Assembly (NCBI RefSeq): GCF_034190915.1
Contig: NW_026947500.1
Location: 21,760,501 to 21,824,500, forward strand
DNA length: 64,000 nucleotides
Source: Cavia porcellus
Lineage: Eukaryota; Chordata; Mammalia; Rodentia; Caviidae
Direction: 5' to 3'
In this document: positions 47,390-58,365 of the stretch, one piece after another
Position numbering within the stretch: position 1 is the first letter of the stretch
How the letters are laid out: the number at the start of each line of letters is the position of its first letter
Translations under genes and position numbers: made by a program
The notes under the pieces: model-generated
Told to the model about the DNA's origin: nothing
Database searches by the model: none
The model's input: the letters and a program-made list of their open reading frames with translations, nothing else

Positions 47390-48037
47390 GCATGATCAAA
47401 AATGTCTCTATACCTATTTTCTTCAGTATTTGTGTTATGAAAGGAGGTTGGATTTTTTCAAAGGCTTTTATTTACACCAGTTGAGATGATCATGTGATTT
47501 TTGTTCTTTATGTTTATTGATGTATTACAATTATTGATTTATCCATGAAGTGTACTTGCTCATGATGTATGATCTTTTTGATGACTTGTTGTCATTGTTG
47601 TTTTGATACTGCACTGCAAATATTTGGGGGGAATTAAGAATGGAACCCAGGGCTTTGTGCATGCCTAGCATGCACATTACCACTGAGCTACAATACACCC
47701 CAGTTCCTTGTTTTATTTTGCTTTTGTTAGTCTATTTGCTAATTTTCTTTAGTGCATCAATATTGTTCTGTGGTAATGAATAGTTTGTTTAATTTAACAA
47801 CAAACTAAACACCCAAATAACTGACTGCTGGCCAAATAAGATACTATTGCAGATTTTCCCCAAAAATAGGTATTATCAGATGTAACCAATTCTAAAATCT
47901 TTTGGCTATATAGTGTCACCCAAAATGGTATTAACTTTCACTTGCTGACTAATAAGACAGCCATTGGCCTAGTTCTGTACAAATGCTACTCTGTTGAAAT
48001 TACATTTTAAAAACTAACAAATCTTAATATCTTATAG
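47390..48037 (-). mobile_element. Old L1 ORF2 remnant (antisense) with a SINE
   Basis: GAGATGATCATGTGATTTTT, TTATTGATGTATTACAATTA and TCCATGAAGTGTACTTGC are antisense RT-region sequence. A SINE at 47625-47703 interrupts it. Similarity fades after 47770. Confidence 0.55.
47625..47703 (-). mobile_element. ID-like SINE (antisense)
   Basis: GGAACCCAGGGCTTTGTGCA, then TGCCTAGCATGCACATTACC and ACTGAGCTACAATACACCCC. Confidence 0.8.
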
Positions 48038-48340
48038 GGTAGCTTCTCCAACCTTGTTTGTACTGTCTAACATAATAGCTTGCTCTGTGTGTTTACTGAG
48101 CCCTAGAAATGTGGCTAGTTAAAACTGAGATCTGCTCTAAGTATAAAGTACACACCAGATTTTGAAGATCTAGTACCAAAAATGTAAAATACTTGAAGTT
48201 TTTCTGTGGGTTACACATTGAATTGCTAATGCTTTGAGTAGACTGGTTAAATAAACTATATTATTAAAATCAATTAAATTTATTTCTTTTTGCTTTTTTA
48301 ATATGGCTGCTAGAAAATTTTAAATTCTATACAGGGTGTT
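48038..48340. mobile_element. hAT-type MITE remnant (Charlie group)
   Basis: TGTACTGTCTAACATAATAG, GCCCTAGAAATGTGGCTAGT, CACACCAGATTTTGAAGATC, GGTTAAATAAACTATATTAT and ATGGCTGCTAGAAAATTTTA follow a familiar mammalian MITE order. The exact family is not certain. Confidence 0.55.
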
Positions 48341-48344
48341 AATC

Positions 48345-49478
48345 TTTGACTCTTTGTTTCTCTTAGTGCTACTCTAGATCTTTTTAACTTTATATTGCAT
48401 ATATAGTAAAAATCAGTAACCTACACTTTTCCTACAAGCTTTCTAGCTGATCAGATTTTTCAAGTGTGTTAACATAAAGTTATTCAGTTATAACAGTTTC
48501 TTATGATCTTTCTAGTATCTGCAGCATTTGTGGTGATATCTCCTTTTTTAGCACATTCCTGATTTTGGTTATTTTTGCTTTCGCAAATAAGGAACAAATC
48601 AATGCTTTTCCTTTGTTTTATTAATCAGTTGTATCAGAAGCTTGTGAATTATTCATCTTTTTAAATAACTAAAAGCAACTTTTTGGACTTGGTTTTATAT
48701 GTTTTCCTTCTATATACTATTTTCTTCTTTTTTGCCTCATTCTGTTCATTGTTTCCTCTTGCTTTTTTAAATTATTGAGTTCTGCTCTGTTTTATAGTAT
48801 TCCACATGTTTGTTATTGTTGTCTTTGTTTTTGAGACAGGGTCTTGCTATGTCGTTCAGACTGGTCCTGAATTCACTATGTAGCCCTGGCTGGCCTTGAA
48901 CTCACAGCAGTTCCCCTGCATCACCCTTACAGATTACAGGAATGCACCACCATGTCTGGATCCAAGTTTTAATACATGTTATTGCATGATGCAGTAGTGC
49001 AGTTTAAGTATTTTTAAATTTTTATTGTTATTTTTAAATTTGATCAATAATATACTTATGAATATCTTTCATCATTTCCAAACAAATGGAAATGTTTTCT
49101 TTTAATTATTGATTTGAGGTTTAATAATTAATTTTTAACAATTTAATTGTGCTCAAAGAAAATTCCTCTACAAAATTGGCTGAGAGAAGCTTTTATGAAC
49201 CAATATATTTTGAATTTTTGTGTATTTCTCATTTGTTTGAAAAGAGTATTGTGCAGTTTTTAGGGACTGGGTTTATATATCATTAGTTCAAGTTCGTTAA
49301 TCATGCTCAAATTTTCTACATTGTCCATTTTTCTTTCAATTACTGAGAGAACTGTTCTAACTTTTCTCCTCTAGGTGTGCTTATCTGTCAATTTTTAATT
49401 TAAGTATATTGAGATTATACTGTTAGGTACCTATAAATTTGAACTCATTTTTCATGTGAACCTAATCAAGTACTATTA
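48345..49478 (-). mobile_element. Ancient L1 remnant (antisense) with B1
   Basis: AT-rich sequence with weak antisense ORF2 similarity (AAGCAACTTTTTGGACTTGG, TCTGCTCTGTTTTATAGTAT). A B1 at 48822-48960 is inserted. Confidence 0.45.
48822..48960 (-). mobile_element. B1-type SINE (antisense)
   Basis: TTTTTGAGACAGGGTCTTGC, CTATGTAGCCCTGGCTGGCC, TTGAACTCACAGCAGTTCCC and AGGAATGCACCACCATGTCT. Confidence 0.93.
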
Positions 49479-49479
49479 T

Positions 49480-50138
49480 GAACTGGTTCTTAAAATATTA
49501 TAGACACCTAAGTTAGATAGCAACATTCAGGCAATCAGACAGGCTGGGCCCCCAAGAGAGTAACTGTAAAAGAGGCAAACATGCATCTCATGGCTGCAGG
49601 TGCATCTGTTGAAGACCAAGTCTCAAGATAAAGATGGAATGATCAGACCTACATGCCTCCCCAAGGGAAAGCAATAAATTAAAGATTACACTATAACTGA
49701 TATCACCTGGTTTAATAGAGCATACATAGACATTGGTCATCCAAGTGAGTGACCAGGCCATTTTGATTTATTGTTTTCTAAAAAGGTTTTTATTCTTTTG
49801 TTCACTTTTGTGTTCACTTGCTGTGTGACCTATTTTCCTATTGAATCAATATTACCTAAGCAGCTAGATTTGTAATCTTACTGGTTGATTAGTTTTGATC
49901 CACATTGCTTCATGATTTTGCATTCACCTTGAGATCTTGCACCGTAAGTTTTTTTTGAGAAGTGGCCTTGTTGACACTTTTGGGTCCCCTACTCTCTCTC
50001 AGGAGCTTGCTCTCTCAATAAATTTTTCTTATTCTTGATCTCCATTTTTCCTTAGAATTTATTCTTCAATTTTGGGGCACACAAATTCAGCATGTCTGAC
50101 ATCTAGCAGGTTGAGAGTTACATTTTCCCCCAACATCA
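49480..50138 (+). repeat. Class I ERV LTR
   Basis: The R/U5-like end CTCTCTCAATAAATTTTTCT (AATAAA at 50017) is followed by TTCTTGATCTCCATTTTTCC and TTCTTCAATTTTGGGGC, a common ERV1 LTR 3' pattern. The LTR ends CA at 50137-50138. TT and a PBS-like TGGAGGTCCGTGACATAA (50141-50158) follow. The 5' boundary is approximate and the second LTR was not found. Confidence 0.55.
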
Positions 50139-52116
50139 TTTGGAGGTCCGTGACATAATTGAAAGGAAATAACAGTTTGCTTTTGTTGTATGTATTCTGG
50201 ATTGTGACTTGTTCAGATAAGTAGAAACTGTCATCCTCATTTGTTAATTGCTTATGCCTTGTCATTTTTATACATTGTTTTCGTTAAAATGATGATAAAT
50301 TTGAGAACATAGGAAGATTGTGATGTTTCTTTGATGGACACTTCACTTTTATAGGCAAAATCTTATATTCCAGGTTTTTTTTTATGTTCTGTATTAGGAC
50401 TTACTAGTTGCTGAATGTATTGGTAGTCCTTGCTAGACCTGTTTGACTTGTTTTGACTATTGTGGTTTGTAGTCTTATCTGAAACAGTGGTACTAGGGAA
50501 AGGTAATGTTAAAGTGTTCCCTAATGAACTTTGATGTTAACCAGACTGTAAATTTATGAAATTTAGCTTATATTCAGGAAATATATATACCTTTAATAAA
50601 TTATAGCACTCTAACCTCGAGTTAAAAGGCAACAGGCTGGCAGCTGTTCTTAAGAAGTGAAGGACAGGTTTCATTAGGACAGTCTGGCCTGATCCTTGCT
50701 TCTACATTCTAGAGAAGAATGTCGAATCTGTTCTGCCTTGGTTTACTTTCAGGTCTGATTTTCCACTGGTGAGGAGGCAATCTTAGCTTTTGGATACCCC
50801 AGTTTTACCTTTCCAGGCTGAGGCTGATGATTCATGGGAAAATTGTCTCAATAACTCACCATAAGCATAAAAAGAAAAGACTTCCATTTTTCTGATCTCA
50901 TTTCTGATGGTTTCCTGTCACTGTGTACCTTCTCCTTTTTAGAGGTATGTTTCTGCCAAAGATTAGATGGGGAGGAATGTGAACTACCCCAGCCTTTCCC
51001 TCCTATTCAACAACTAAGAATTTTTAAATTGAATCCACAGAAAATGAGGATTTGCTAATGCCAAAGACAGGAAAGTTATCTTATATGAGGAAGTCATACT
51101 CTCTCTCTAGATCAGATGAAACATTAAAATTTTGCCCACCATGAGAATGCACATAAAAGCAGTCTCCTCATTTAGTGTCCTGGGTACAATGTCCTGGGAA
51201 TGGGAAACTGAACCTGACACCCTGTGGAAAGAACTGACTTCTGGCTGACCAGAAGTAGCTATTTCCTAAAGCACAATATTTAAGAAACAAAAACACATTT
51301 AGTTTAAGGGAGAATCACCAAACTCCTGGCTCTCTCTTCCCTCCTGGGCCTTCCCTCCTAGGCCATCATTCATGTATGTAGGAAAGTACTTTCACTATGT
51401 GTAAATTGTAGTTGCTGGATATGGGTACAGCTTTTTTTTTTTTTTTTTTTTTTGTCTTTTTTCCTTTTTATCAGTACCGGGGATCGAACTCACAACTGCC
51501 TGCTTGAAAGGCAGGCGCTTATGCCACTGAGCTAAATCCCCAGCCCCTATGGGTACAGCTTTTAATCTGTGAATTTCATAAATGTGCTATGGTATAGAGA
51601 TACAAAAATTTTAGATTGAATTTTGAGTAAAACATAGCCTTGTCTTGCTGCTACAAAAGATTGTCTAGGTGATTAGGTGGATAGAGCAAATGCTGGGGCC
51701 CAGGGAAGGATTTTCTGAGACATTACTTGCTTCTCTTTATTACTGGAAGTGATCTCTTTTGCAGGTTGTGAAGTACACAAACAACTTCCAATTTGCCCCT
51801 TTGATTGTTTCCCCTTCACTGTCTTTCAAAGAAGTGCAAAGCAGTTGTACAGGTCTCTTGATTATTGGTTTAATTTTGCTAGCAATGCTTCCTTCTTTAA
51901 ACATGACTTTTATAACTGGAATCAATTGTAGCTTGTGCTTTTAGAAACATGCTGGAGTTAGGAGTGTGAATTTACAAAGAAGGTAGGGGTGCACATCAGT
52001 AAGTGTAGCTGATTGGACACTACCTGTCTTCTGGTCACTCTCCAGATAGCAGGCACCTGCTGTAGGGCAAATCATCTGAGGGATTCCTTGAAAGAATATG
52101 GAAACCAAGCAGGAAT
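50139..52116 (+). mobile_element. Class I ERV leader and 5' gag region (decayed)
   Basis: Sequence between the LTR and the HAL1-like insertion. No long ORF remains. Assigned to the ERV by position, because the gag capsid remnant resumes on the other side of the insertion in the same orientation. A SINE (51436-51547) is inserted. Confidence 0.4.
51436..51547 (-). mobile_element. ID-like SINE (antisense, young)
   Basis: The T-run, GTCTTTTTTCCTTTTTATC, GGGGATCGAACTC, TAAATCCCCAGCCCC. A perfect 16-bp TSD TATGGGTACAGCTTTT lies at 51420-51435 and 51548-51563. Confidence 0.95.
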
Positions 52117-52130
52117 TAAAAGGCACATCT

Positions 52131-52886
52131 GAGGGGAGGAGCAGAGATGGTGGATAGATAACAGCTGGCTACAGAGGCTCCCTGAGATAGTCAACTTAGA
52201 ATTCAACATAATACAGAGTGGTGAGCCCCAGACAGACAGAGATGAATTCTCTTGACCCAAGAAGAAATTAAGCCAACTTGCCGACCATCCAAGGTCCTGC
52301 CACGATTGGCCAAGGTACCGCCATGACTTGCCAAGGTACTACCTTGACTTGCTGAGGTCCCGCCGTAACTTGCCGAGGTCCCACTGTGACTTGCTGGGCC
52401 ATCCGGGGTCCCACTGCTTCAACATTGAGTTTGGGGGTCAGCAAGCCAAAAGAAGAGCTGAGTTGGTAGGGAGCCTACATCAACCTGTGGTGAGTGATAG
52501 GACTGGAGCCATTCCATAGAAAGGGGGGCTCCGGCAGATGGCATTCTGGGACCAGGCAGGACTGGCAAGTACAAGGGGCAGCAATGACTTCAGTCAGTTG
52601 TTCCCTTCCTGAACGGGTTTGGTGGCGTGAGCTAGGCCTGGGTCATGTGACCTGGCTGAGACCCAATAGGTTATCCGAGGTCAAGTGCCTGCAGCGGTGG
52701 TACACACTAACCACACTGGCCAAGTGGGGCCTCAGAAGTTTGGCTGGTCCTGAGGGGAGGTGGCGCAAAGTAACACAATAGTGCAGGCCACAGCAGCTTG
52801 ACTGATCCAGAGGGGAAGGGCCAGCATATTGTGTCCCTGTCTGCAACTTGCTAGCACACGACAGTGTGAAGGGTCATCTAGCCAGC
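52131..52886 (+). promoter_or_regulatory. HAL1-like element 5'UTR/internal promoter region
   Basis: GC-richer than its surroundings. It begins with the L1-like purine-rich GGAGGAGCAGAGATGGTGG and carries a minisatellite. In L1 families this segment holds the internal Pol II promoter; the role here is inferred from position. Confidence 0.6.
52275..52417 (+). repeat. 21-bp minisatellite in the HAL1-like 5'UTR
   Basis: Four exact-length units start at 52304, 52325, 52346 and 52367 (pattern GACTTGCC(A/G)AGGTCCCGCCNT). They are flanked by longer variant units (52275-52303, 52388-52417) that both carry an extra CCATCC. Confidence 0.9.
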
Positions 52887-53986
52887 ATGCTTCAGAAGAA
52901 TTGTAACCAACAAAGAAAGAAACTGGGGCCTCTGGAAGAAGCAAAAAAGATGGGAAGAGGAAGCAACAACAAAAAGTCCCCAAGCCCCCAGGTAAATACA
53001 AAAGGGAATGAGAACAGCAAACATGCAATATCAGACACGGCGCCAATGGACATAAAGAGATATATTCAGGACCTCATAGACGAGTTTAAAAGTGAAATAT
53101 TTAGCCAAATAAAGCAAGATATAAAAAGATTAATGAAAGAGATATTAAGCACCCCTCAAGCAGACACAGACAGAAGAAGGGAGAAACTCATCACAGGAGA
53201 GAACCATTTGGTGAAGAATATAAAAAATGTAGAATATATGAAGCAGATTCAAAGAAATCACCAGGAGATTAAAAAACTCTATGGAAAGATGGCAAATCAG
53301 CTTGAAAGAAACTAAAAATAAATTATCCAAACTGGAGGGCAATTTTGCAGTGTGGGAGTATTAAAGGGAAAACTTTTTAAAAATAACAAGGAAACAAGCA
53401 GTAACAATACACAGGCTAGAAGATGACAAAAGGATCTATAACTTGAGAATAAAGAATGTGAATGAAGAAGCTGGGATACAAACAACAACTACAAAGGTTA
53501 TTCACAGAAATAATTACGGAAAACTTGCCAAACATAGGAAAAGGAAATGATATTCTGATATATGAGGCATACAGAACTCCAGCCACCTACAACCAAAACA
53601 GAGCTACACCCAGGCATATAATAATCAAGATCCCAGAAATTCAATATAAGAACAGAATATTAAAAGCTGTTAGAGACAAGAACCAGATAACCTACAGAGA
53701 AAGGCCCATCAGAATAACAGCAGACTTCTCGACACAAACCATCAAGTCAAGAAGAGCCTGGAGCAAAATATTCCAAGCCATGAAAGAAAATAACCTCCAT
53801 CCCAGATTGATATACCCTGCTAAACTGTCTCTAGAAATTAATGGAGAAACAAGATGCTTCCAAGACAAAGAGGAACTTGGGAAATTTGCAACCACCAATC
53901 CAACTCTACAGAGAATACTCCAGGGCATTCCAGAGAGAGAGAAAAATACTAGGACTCCAGGAACAGTGGCAGAGAGGCCTCAATGA
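52887..53986 (+). pseudogene. L1-type ORF1 (RNA-binding chaperone) of the HAL1-like element
   Basis: ORF1p is the trimeric coiled-coil RNA-binding protein of L1-type elements. The N-terminal part (52887-53315, from MLQKNCNQQRKK) has a basic/serine-rich lead and a lysine/glutamate-rich heptad region (KRYIQDLIDEFKSEIFSQIK). The C-terminal part is in another frame (53462-53986). It has the RRM/CTD landmarks EAYRTPATYNQNRATPRHII, RPIRITADFS and LIYPAKLSLEI, and ends AERPQ. A stop at 53315, frame changes between 53316 and 53460, and a TGA at 53459 break it. Combined length is close to that of an intact ORF1. Confidence 0.88.
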
Positions 53987-55238
53987 ATGGAGCAGAAAAC
54001 AGAATGAAGAAGATAAGCAGACAACTGACGGTAAAAAAGGAGCATAACAGAAATGAGGCACAGAAGATTTTATTCAAAACTGATATGATTGATAGTATCA
54101 AGTCTCAGAGTATAGGCAAGTACACTGAAGGTGACAAGACTCTACGATACACATTCTGGTTTGATAACTGCTGGTTTTTGAAGTTCTATACTATATAAAA
54201 AGTTGTGTTTTTAGTAATACTGTTCTGTACTGATATATTCAATTATACTAAGTCTGACTATATAGCCAATTCTATTGGAGATAACAAGAGACAATACAGG
54301 AACCATGGTAGAACTCTGTACAACGGTCTTATATGTTTATTTCATTTCATGTGTTTATAGGAATATGTTTTGTTTTGCCTTGCTTTGTTTTGTTTCTCTC
54401 TCTAATGTAGAAAGGATAGAAATACATGTTAAGACTCATGCATGTGTAGAATCTATAAACAGTTTATGAGAACTGATATTATGACACATGATGAGATGAA
54501 CAGATACTTTAAAGAAAAAGAGACACTAAAATACCCAGTGATGATCCTGTGAAACCCAGAAATAGTATTATTCTTTGTTCAGAGTGATATTAGCCTGCTT
54601 GGGTTTATTCAATCTCAACATAATTGAAGATATGGATAACTGCATGTATGTTTAAGTGTATAGGATTGCTAACCATATTTCTAAGTTTTTTTGGATATTT
54701 GAACAGAACTGGTTGCAATATCACTGTTTGAATCCCCATTTTATATGCTCCAGTGTAGTATCTTGAATAACTATTTGTAAGAAGACAATCTGTAATCATC
54801 AACTAGTGATTTCTTACTGTTTATTTTTTTCTTTGAAATTATGTATTATTTCTACCTGTTTTCTGTTTGATTTAGTCTTTCTTTAAATTAAATTATTTTA
54901 AAATTTTATTTAAATTAAATTTTAAAAAAAGACACTATAGTACTCAATGCTGATCACGGAGTGTCATGATGTGAAATCTAGCAGTACTATTATTCTTTGT
55001 TCAGAATGATTTTAACCTGCTTTAGTTTGTTTAATCAAAACATAAATGAAGATATGGATAACTGCATGTATGTTTAAGTGTATAGGATTGACAACCATGT
55101 TACTAAGTTTTTGTTGGACAGTTGAACAGAACTGTTTGCAGTTTCGCTGTTTGGATTCCCACTTTACACGTTCCATTTTTATATCGTGAACAACTATTTA
55201 TAAAACGGCAATATGTAAACATCAACTAGTGAAAAAAA
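53987..55238 (+). other. HAL1-like element 3' region, no ORF2
   Basis: AT-rich with no reverse-transcriptase or endonuclease similarity. Near 54250-54310 it contains CTGACTATATAGCCAATTCT ... GGAGATAACAAGAGAC, resembling the unit of the unclassified repeat family at 58661. Confidence 0.65.
54514..55231 (+). repeat. Tandem duplication of the HAL1-like 3' tail
   Basis: Two units start AGACACTA(A/T)A(A/G)TAC, at 54525 and 54930. Both contain ATTATTCTTTGTTCAGA, AAGATATGGATAACTGCATG, TATGTTTAAGTGTATAGGAT and CATCAACTAGTGA. They are separated by an A/T-rich linker. Confidence 0.9.
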
Positions 55239-55252
55239 TAAAAGGAACATCT

Positions 55253-56555
55253 ACTTTCCCCTAATTATTTTGCAGCTGGTAAACTCAATGTCAAATTCTC
55301 TTACTCCTTTGGAATGTATTCTTAAGCACTAGAAATTGTTCACGCCTCACATGTTGAGAAAAAGTTGTTTCATATTTTCTGTACCTGTACCTGTACCTCC
55401 CTAGAGGCAGAATGGAATGGAGAGGGAAATATTGATGATACTATTTCACAACAAGAATTGTACTGTAAGAGAGAGGGCAAATAGTCAGAATTACCTTACT
55501 GTTTAGACTTTATATTAAGAGGCAATACCTACCTGTGTTCAAAATGTAAATGTAAGCCATAGAAAACCAGACATGTCTGGCCCTTAAGGCACAGTCACAT
55601 GTATCTAGTATTACTGAGCCTGAGACTGCCTTCCCTTCCTCTTTAAATCCTAAGATGAGGCTTCCAAGGCAACCTTAGTTAAAGCCTCATCCACTATTAT
55701 GAACCTGAGGTTCCCCTCACTTGCCCTTTAGATCCTAAGGATGAGGTTTCAGGACAACCTTAATTAAAGCCTTTACTGAACTATATACATCCCTTTCTGA
55801 TTTTGTTCAAGTTCCTCAAGGACAGTATACCTTACAACAGGTTAGTGGAGAATTTACCCTGCTGGTATCCATAGGTCCTTTTCTCTCAATGACCTAAACC
55901 AAATCTGGGAAAGTTTTCAGATTACCCTAACAAGTACATTGATGTCTTTAGGGGACTCACTCAGACCTATAAACTAGGCTACAAAGGTGTAATATTACTC
56001 TTAAATCAAACATTGACTTCTAATGAGGGACCAGGAGCTTTACAAGCTGCTGTTACATTTAGAGATGAATATGGTATTGTTAATTTTGCAAGGCCAGAAG
56101 ACAGGCAGAGACGAACAGATGATCCCTACTAGTGCCTATATAGTCCCTACACAAGATCCATACTGACCTACCACCAGATGGGAGATTAGAGTAGAAAATA
56201 TCTTTACACATGTATTCTTGAATGTCTGAGAAAAAAAGAACTAAGTCCTTCCATTATTTTAAATTGTCAGCTATTCATCAGAAGAAAGAAGAGAACCATT
56301 CTGTTCTCATAGATCATTTACAAGAGGAATTGCTAAAACATACATCCTTAGCTCCTGATTCAGTAAAAAGATTATTCTTTTTTTTAAAGACAGGTTATTC
56401 CTAAAGACAAGTTTATTACCCAGTCAGCCTCTGATATTAAGAATATGCTACAAAAGATGGCTTTTGCTACAGGTAACTCACTCAATACTTAAGTAAAAAT
56501 TGTTTTCTCAGTATTATATAATCGAGACCAAGAAGAGGCCAAGGGAAAAAAACAA
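55253..56555 (+). pseudogene. gag: Class I ERV gag (capsid-region) remnant
   Basis: Around 55990-56100 one frame reads LLLNQTLTSNEG, ALQAAVTF and EDRQRRTDDPY before a stop. 56222-56401 reads RKKRTKSFHYFKLSAIHQKK, then a DHLQEELLKHTSLAPDSVKR segment. This order is that of gammaretrovirus-like (ERV1) capsid C-terminal domains. Multiple stops and frameshifts are present and no protease or pol follows; L1 sequence starts at about 56550. It is the likely continuation of the ERV whose LTR is at 49480. Confidence 0.75.
55640..55778 (+). repeat. Short tandem duplication in the ERV gag leader
   Basis: ATCCTAAGATGAGGCTTCCA and ATCCTAAGGATGAGGTTTCA, each followed by CAACCTTA(G/A)TTAAAGCCT, occur about 86 bp apart. 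Confidence 0.8.
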
Positions 56556-57175
56556 CACTGAGATTCCATCTCACTCCAGTATGAATGGCTGTCATCGTGA
56601 AATCATCCAATAACAAATGCTGGAGGGGCTACAGGGAAGTAGGAATTCTTCTTCTCCAGTATTGTTGAGAATGTAGACTGGAGCAAGCACTGTGGAAATC
56701 AGTGTGGAGATTCTTCAAAAAAGTAGTATTAGAGGTCCCATTTGACCCAGCTGTCCTCATTCTGGGTATCTTCCCAGAAGAATTACCACAGCGATATATG
56801 TGCACCCATGTTTATAGCAGCACAATTTGTAATATCTAAATTTTGGAAACAACTCAAGTGCCCATCAACTGAGGAATAGCTAAAAAATATGTGGTATTTT
56901 CATGCAATAGAATTCTACTCAACTATAAAGAAAAACTCAAGGCTTTTATAGATAAATGGATGCACTTGGAGACTATACTTGTAAGTGAAATAAATCAGAC
57001 TCAAATGTGTGAACTTTATACTATCTCTTTAGTGTAAGAAACTTAAAGGGTAAATAAGACCCAAAATCTACAATAGGCATCATAAAAGGTAAAGAAACTG
57101 CTCAAAAGAAAAGAACAACTGAGATGGGGGAAAGGAAGGGAGAAGAAAAAGAAATCTATATATATATATATTACT
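56550..57175 (+). mobile_element. L1 3' end
   Basis: AACAACACTGAGATTCCATC, ATCAGTGTGGAGATTCTTCA, TTTATAGCAGCACAATTTGT and AATAGAATTCTACTCAAC are the sense ORF2 end. A purine-rich 3'UTR (GATGGGGGAAAGGAAGGGAG) follows. Confidence 0.85.
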
Positions 57176-57199
57176 ACTGATTTATTTTAGTCCATTGAA

Positions 57200-57480
57200 A
57201 AGAATGGTTTGTTCTTATATTGTATAATCAAATTTTCATGCCTATGTCTTGTAATCTGAGAAGCTACTTTGAAGGTAATAATATACAATATAGTAATCAT
57301 TGTTAATTTCATATTGTCTTGTTATGAAATTTCTATCATCATTTTTATTGTTTTTTCTTTTAAAAATATTATTAAAAGCTACTTAACAAAACTGACCACT
57401 AATAAATTGGAGAATTCAGAAGAAATAGATATATTCCTATATATATGTTTATTTATATATTTCTAGTTTATATATATATA
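57200..57480 (+). mobile_element. Unclassified tandem-unit repeat family, fragment
   Basis: TAGTAATCATTGTTAATTTC, ATATTGTCTTGTTATGAAAT and TCTATCATCATTTTTATTG align with the unit at 59076-59220. The rest is AT-rich with TA microsatellites. Confidence 0.4.
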
Positions 57481-57484
57481 AACC

Positions 57485-58365
57485 GAACCAAGAAGATTTA
57501 ATAATCTTGCATAATCCAATAAAAGGCAATCAATTGAAGAAGTAATTAAAAACCTATCAACTCAGAAAAGCCCAGGTCCCAACAGATTCACTGCCAAATT
57601 CTACAAGAACTTTAGGAAAGATATAATGCCAATATTTCTCAAACTCTTGAATGAAATTGAAAGGGAAGGAATAATAAAGGAATCTATTTCTCTGATTCCA
57701 AAAACAGACAAGGACCCAGTCAACAAAGAGAACTATAGATCCATCTCTTTAATGAATAAAAAAGTAAGAATCCTCAATGAGATACTGGCAAACAGAATGC
57801 AGTGAATCATCAAAAAGATCATACATCATGACCAAGTTGACTTCTTCCCTTGGATACAAGGATGGTTCAACAAAGGCAAATCAATAAATGTAATACAGCA
57901 CATAAACAGAAGCAAAGACAAAAGTCACATGATCATCTCAATAGATGCAGAAAAGGCCTTTGATAAAATCCAAACATTTTTTCATGATCAAAATGCGGAA
58001 TAAGAGAGGTATAGAAGGACCTTATCTTAATCTGATAAAAGCCATCTGTGACAAATCACTGGCTAGCATATTGAATGGGGAGAAGTTGAAAGCTTCCCTC
58101 TAAATTCAAGAACAAGACAGTGACGGCCACAATCACCACTCCTGTTTAACATACACTCAAAACATTAGCAAGAAGTAGACAAGAAATAGAAATAAAAGTG
58201 ATATATATATTTTTCCTGATGATTTGTTCCTCTACACAGAAGACACAAAAAATTCTACCAAAAGACTCTTAGAATTACTCAACAATTAGCAGAATACAAA
58301 ATCAACACACAAAAGGCAATACCATTTGTCTAAAGCACCAGTGACACTGAGAAAGAAATTAGGCA
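57485..58365 (+). mobile_element. L1 ORF2 reverse-transcriptase domain remnant
   Basis: AAAGCCCAGGTCCCAACAGA, TCTCTGATTCCAAAAACAGA, ATCATCTCAATAGATGCAGA and AAAAGGCCTTTGATAAAATC are the classic RT-region codons. Stops (e.g. TGA near 57803) and small deletions make it non-functional. The YADD-box region near 58215 is degraded. Confidence 0.88.

Larger units (their letters stand above)
52131..55238 (+). mobile_element. Full-length half-LINE (HAL1-like) non-LTR retrotransposon
   Basis: A single insertion bounded by TAAAAGGCACATCT (52117-52130) and TAAAAGGAACATCT (55239-55252), a 14-bp duplication with one mismatch. It starts GAGGGGAGGAGCAGAGATGG, an L1-type 5' end. It has a 750-bp 5'UTR with a 21-bp minisatellite, an L1-type ORF1 (52887-53986, broken), then 1.25 kb of AT-rich 3' sequence with a tandem duplication, and an A-rich end (GAAAAAAATAAAA). 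No endonuclease or reverse-transcriptase sequence is present, so it would have depended on L1 ORF2 protein. HAL1 (half-L1) elements have this architecture. Whether this is a known rodent HAL1 subfamily cannot be decided here. Confidence 0.8.

Noticed and set aside
55385..55400. CTGTAC short tandem repeat as a functional site
   Set aside because: Only three imperfect units, not distinguishable from chance.
57485..58365. Active L1 reverse transcriptase
   Set aside because: Several stops and small deletions, and the catalytic-box region is degraded.
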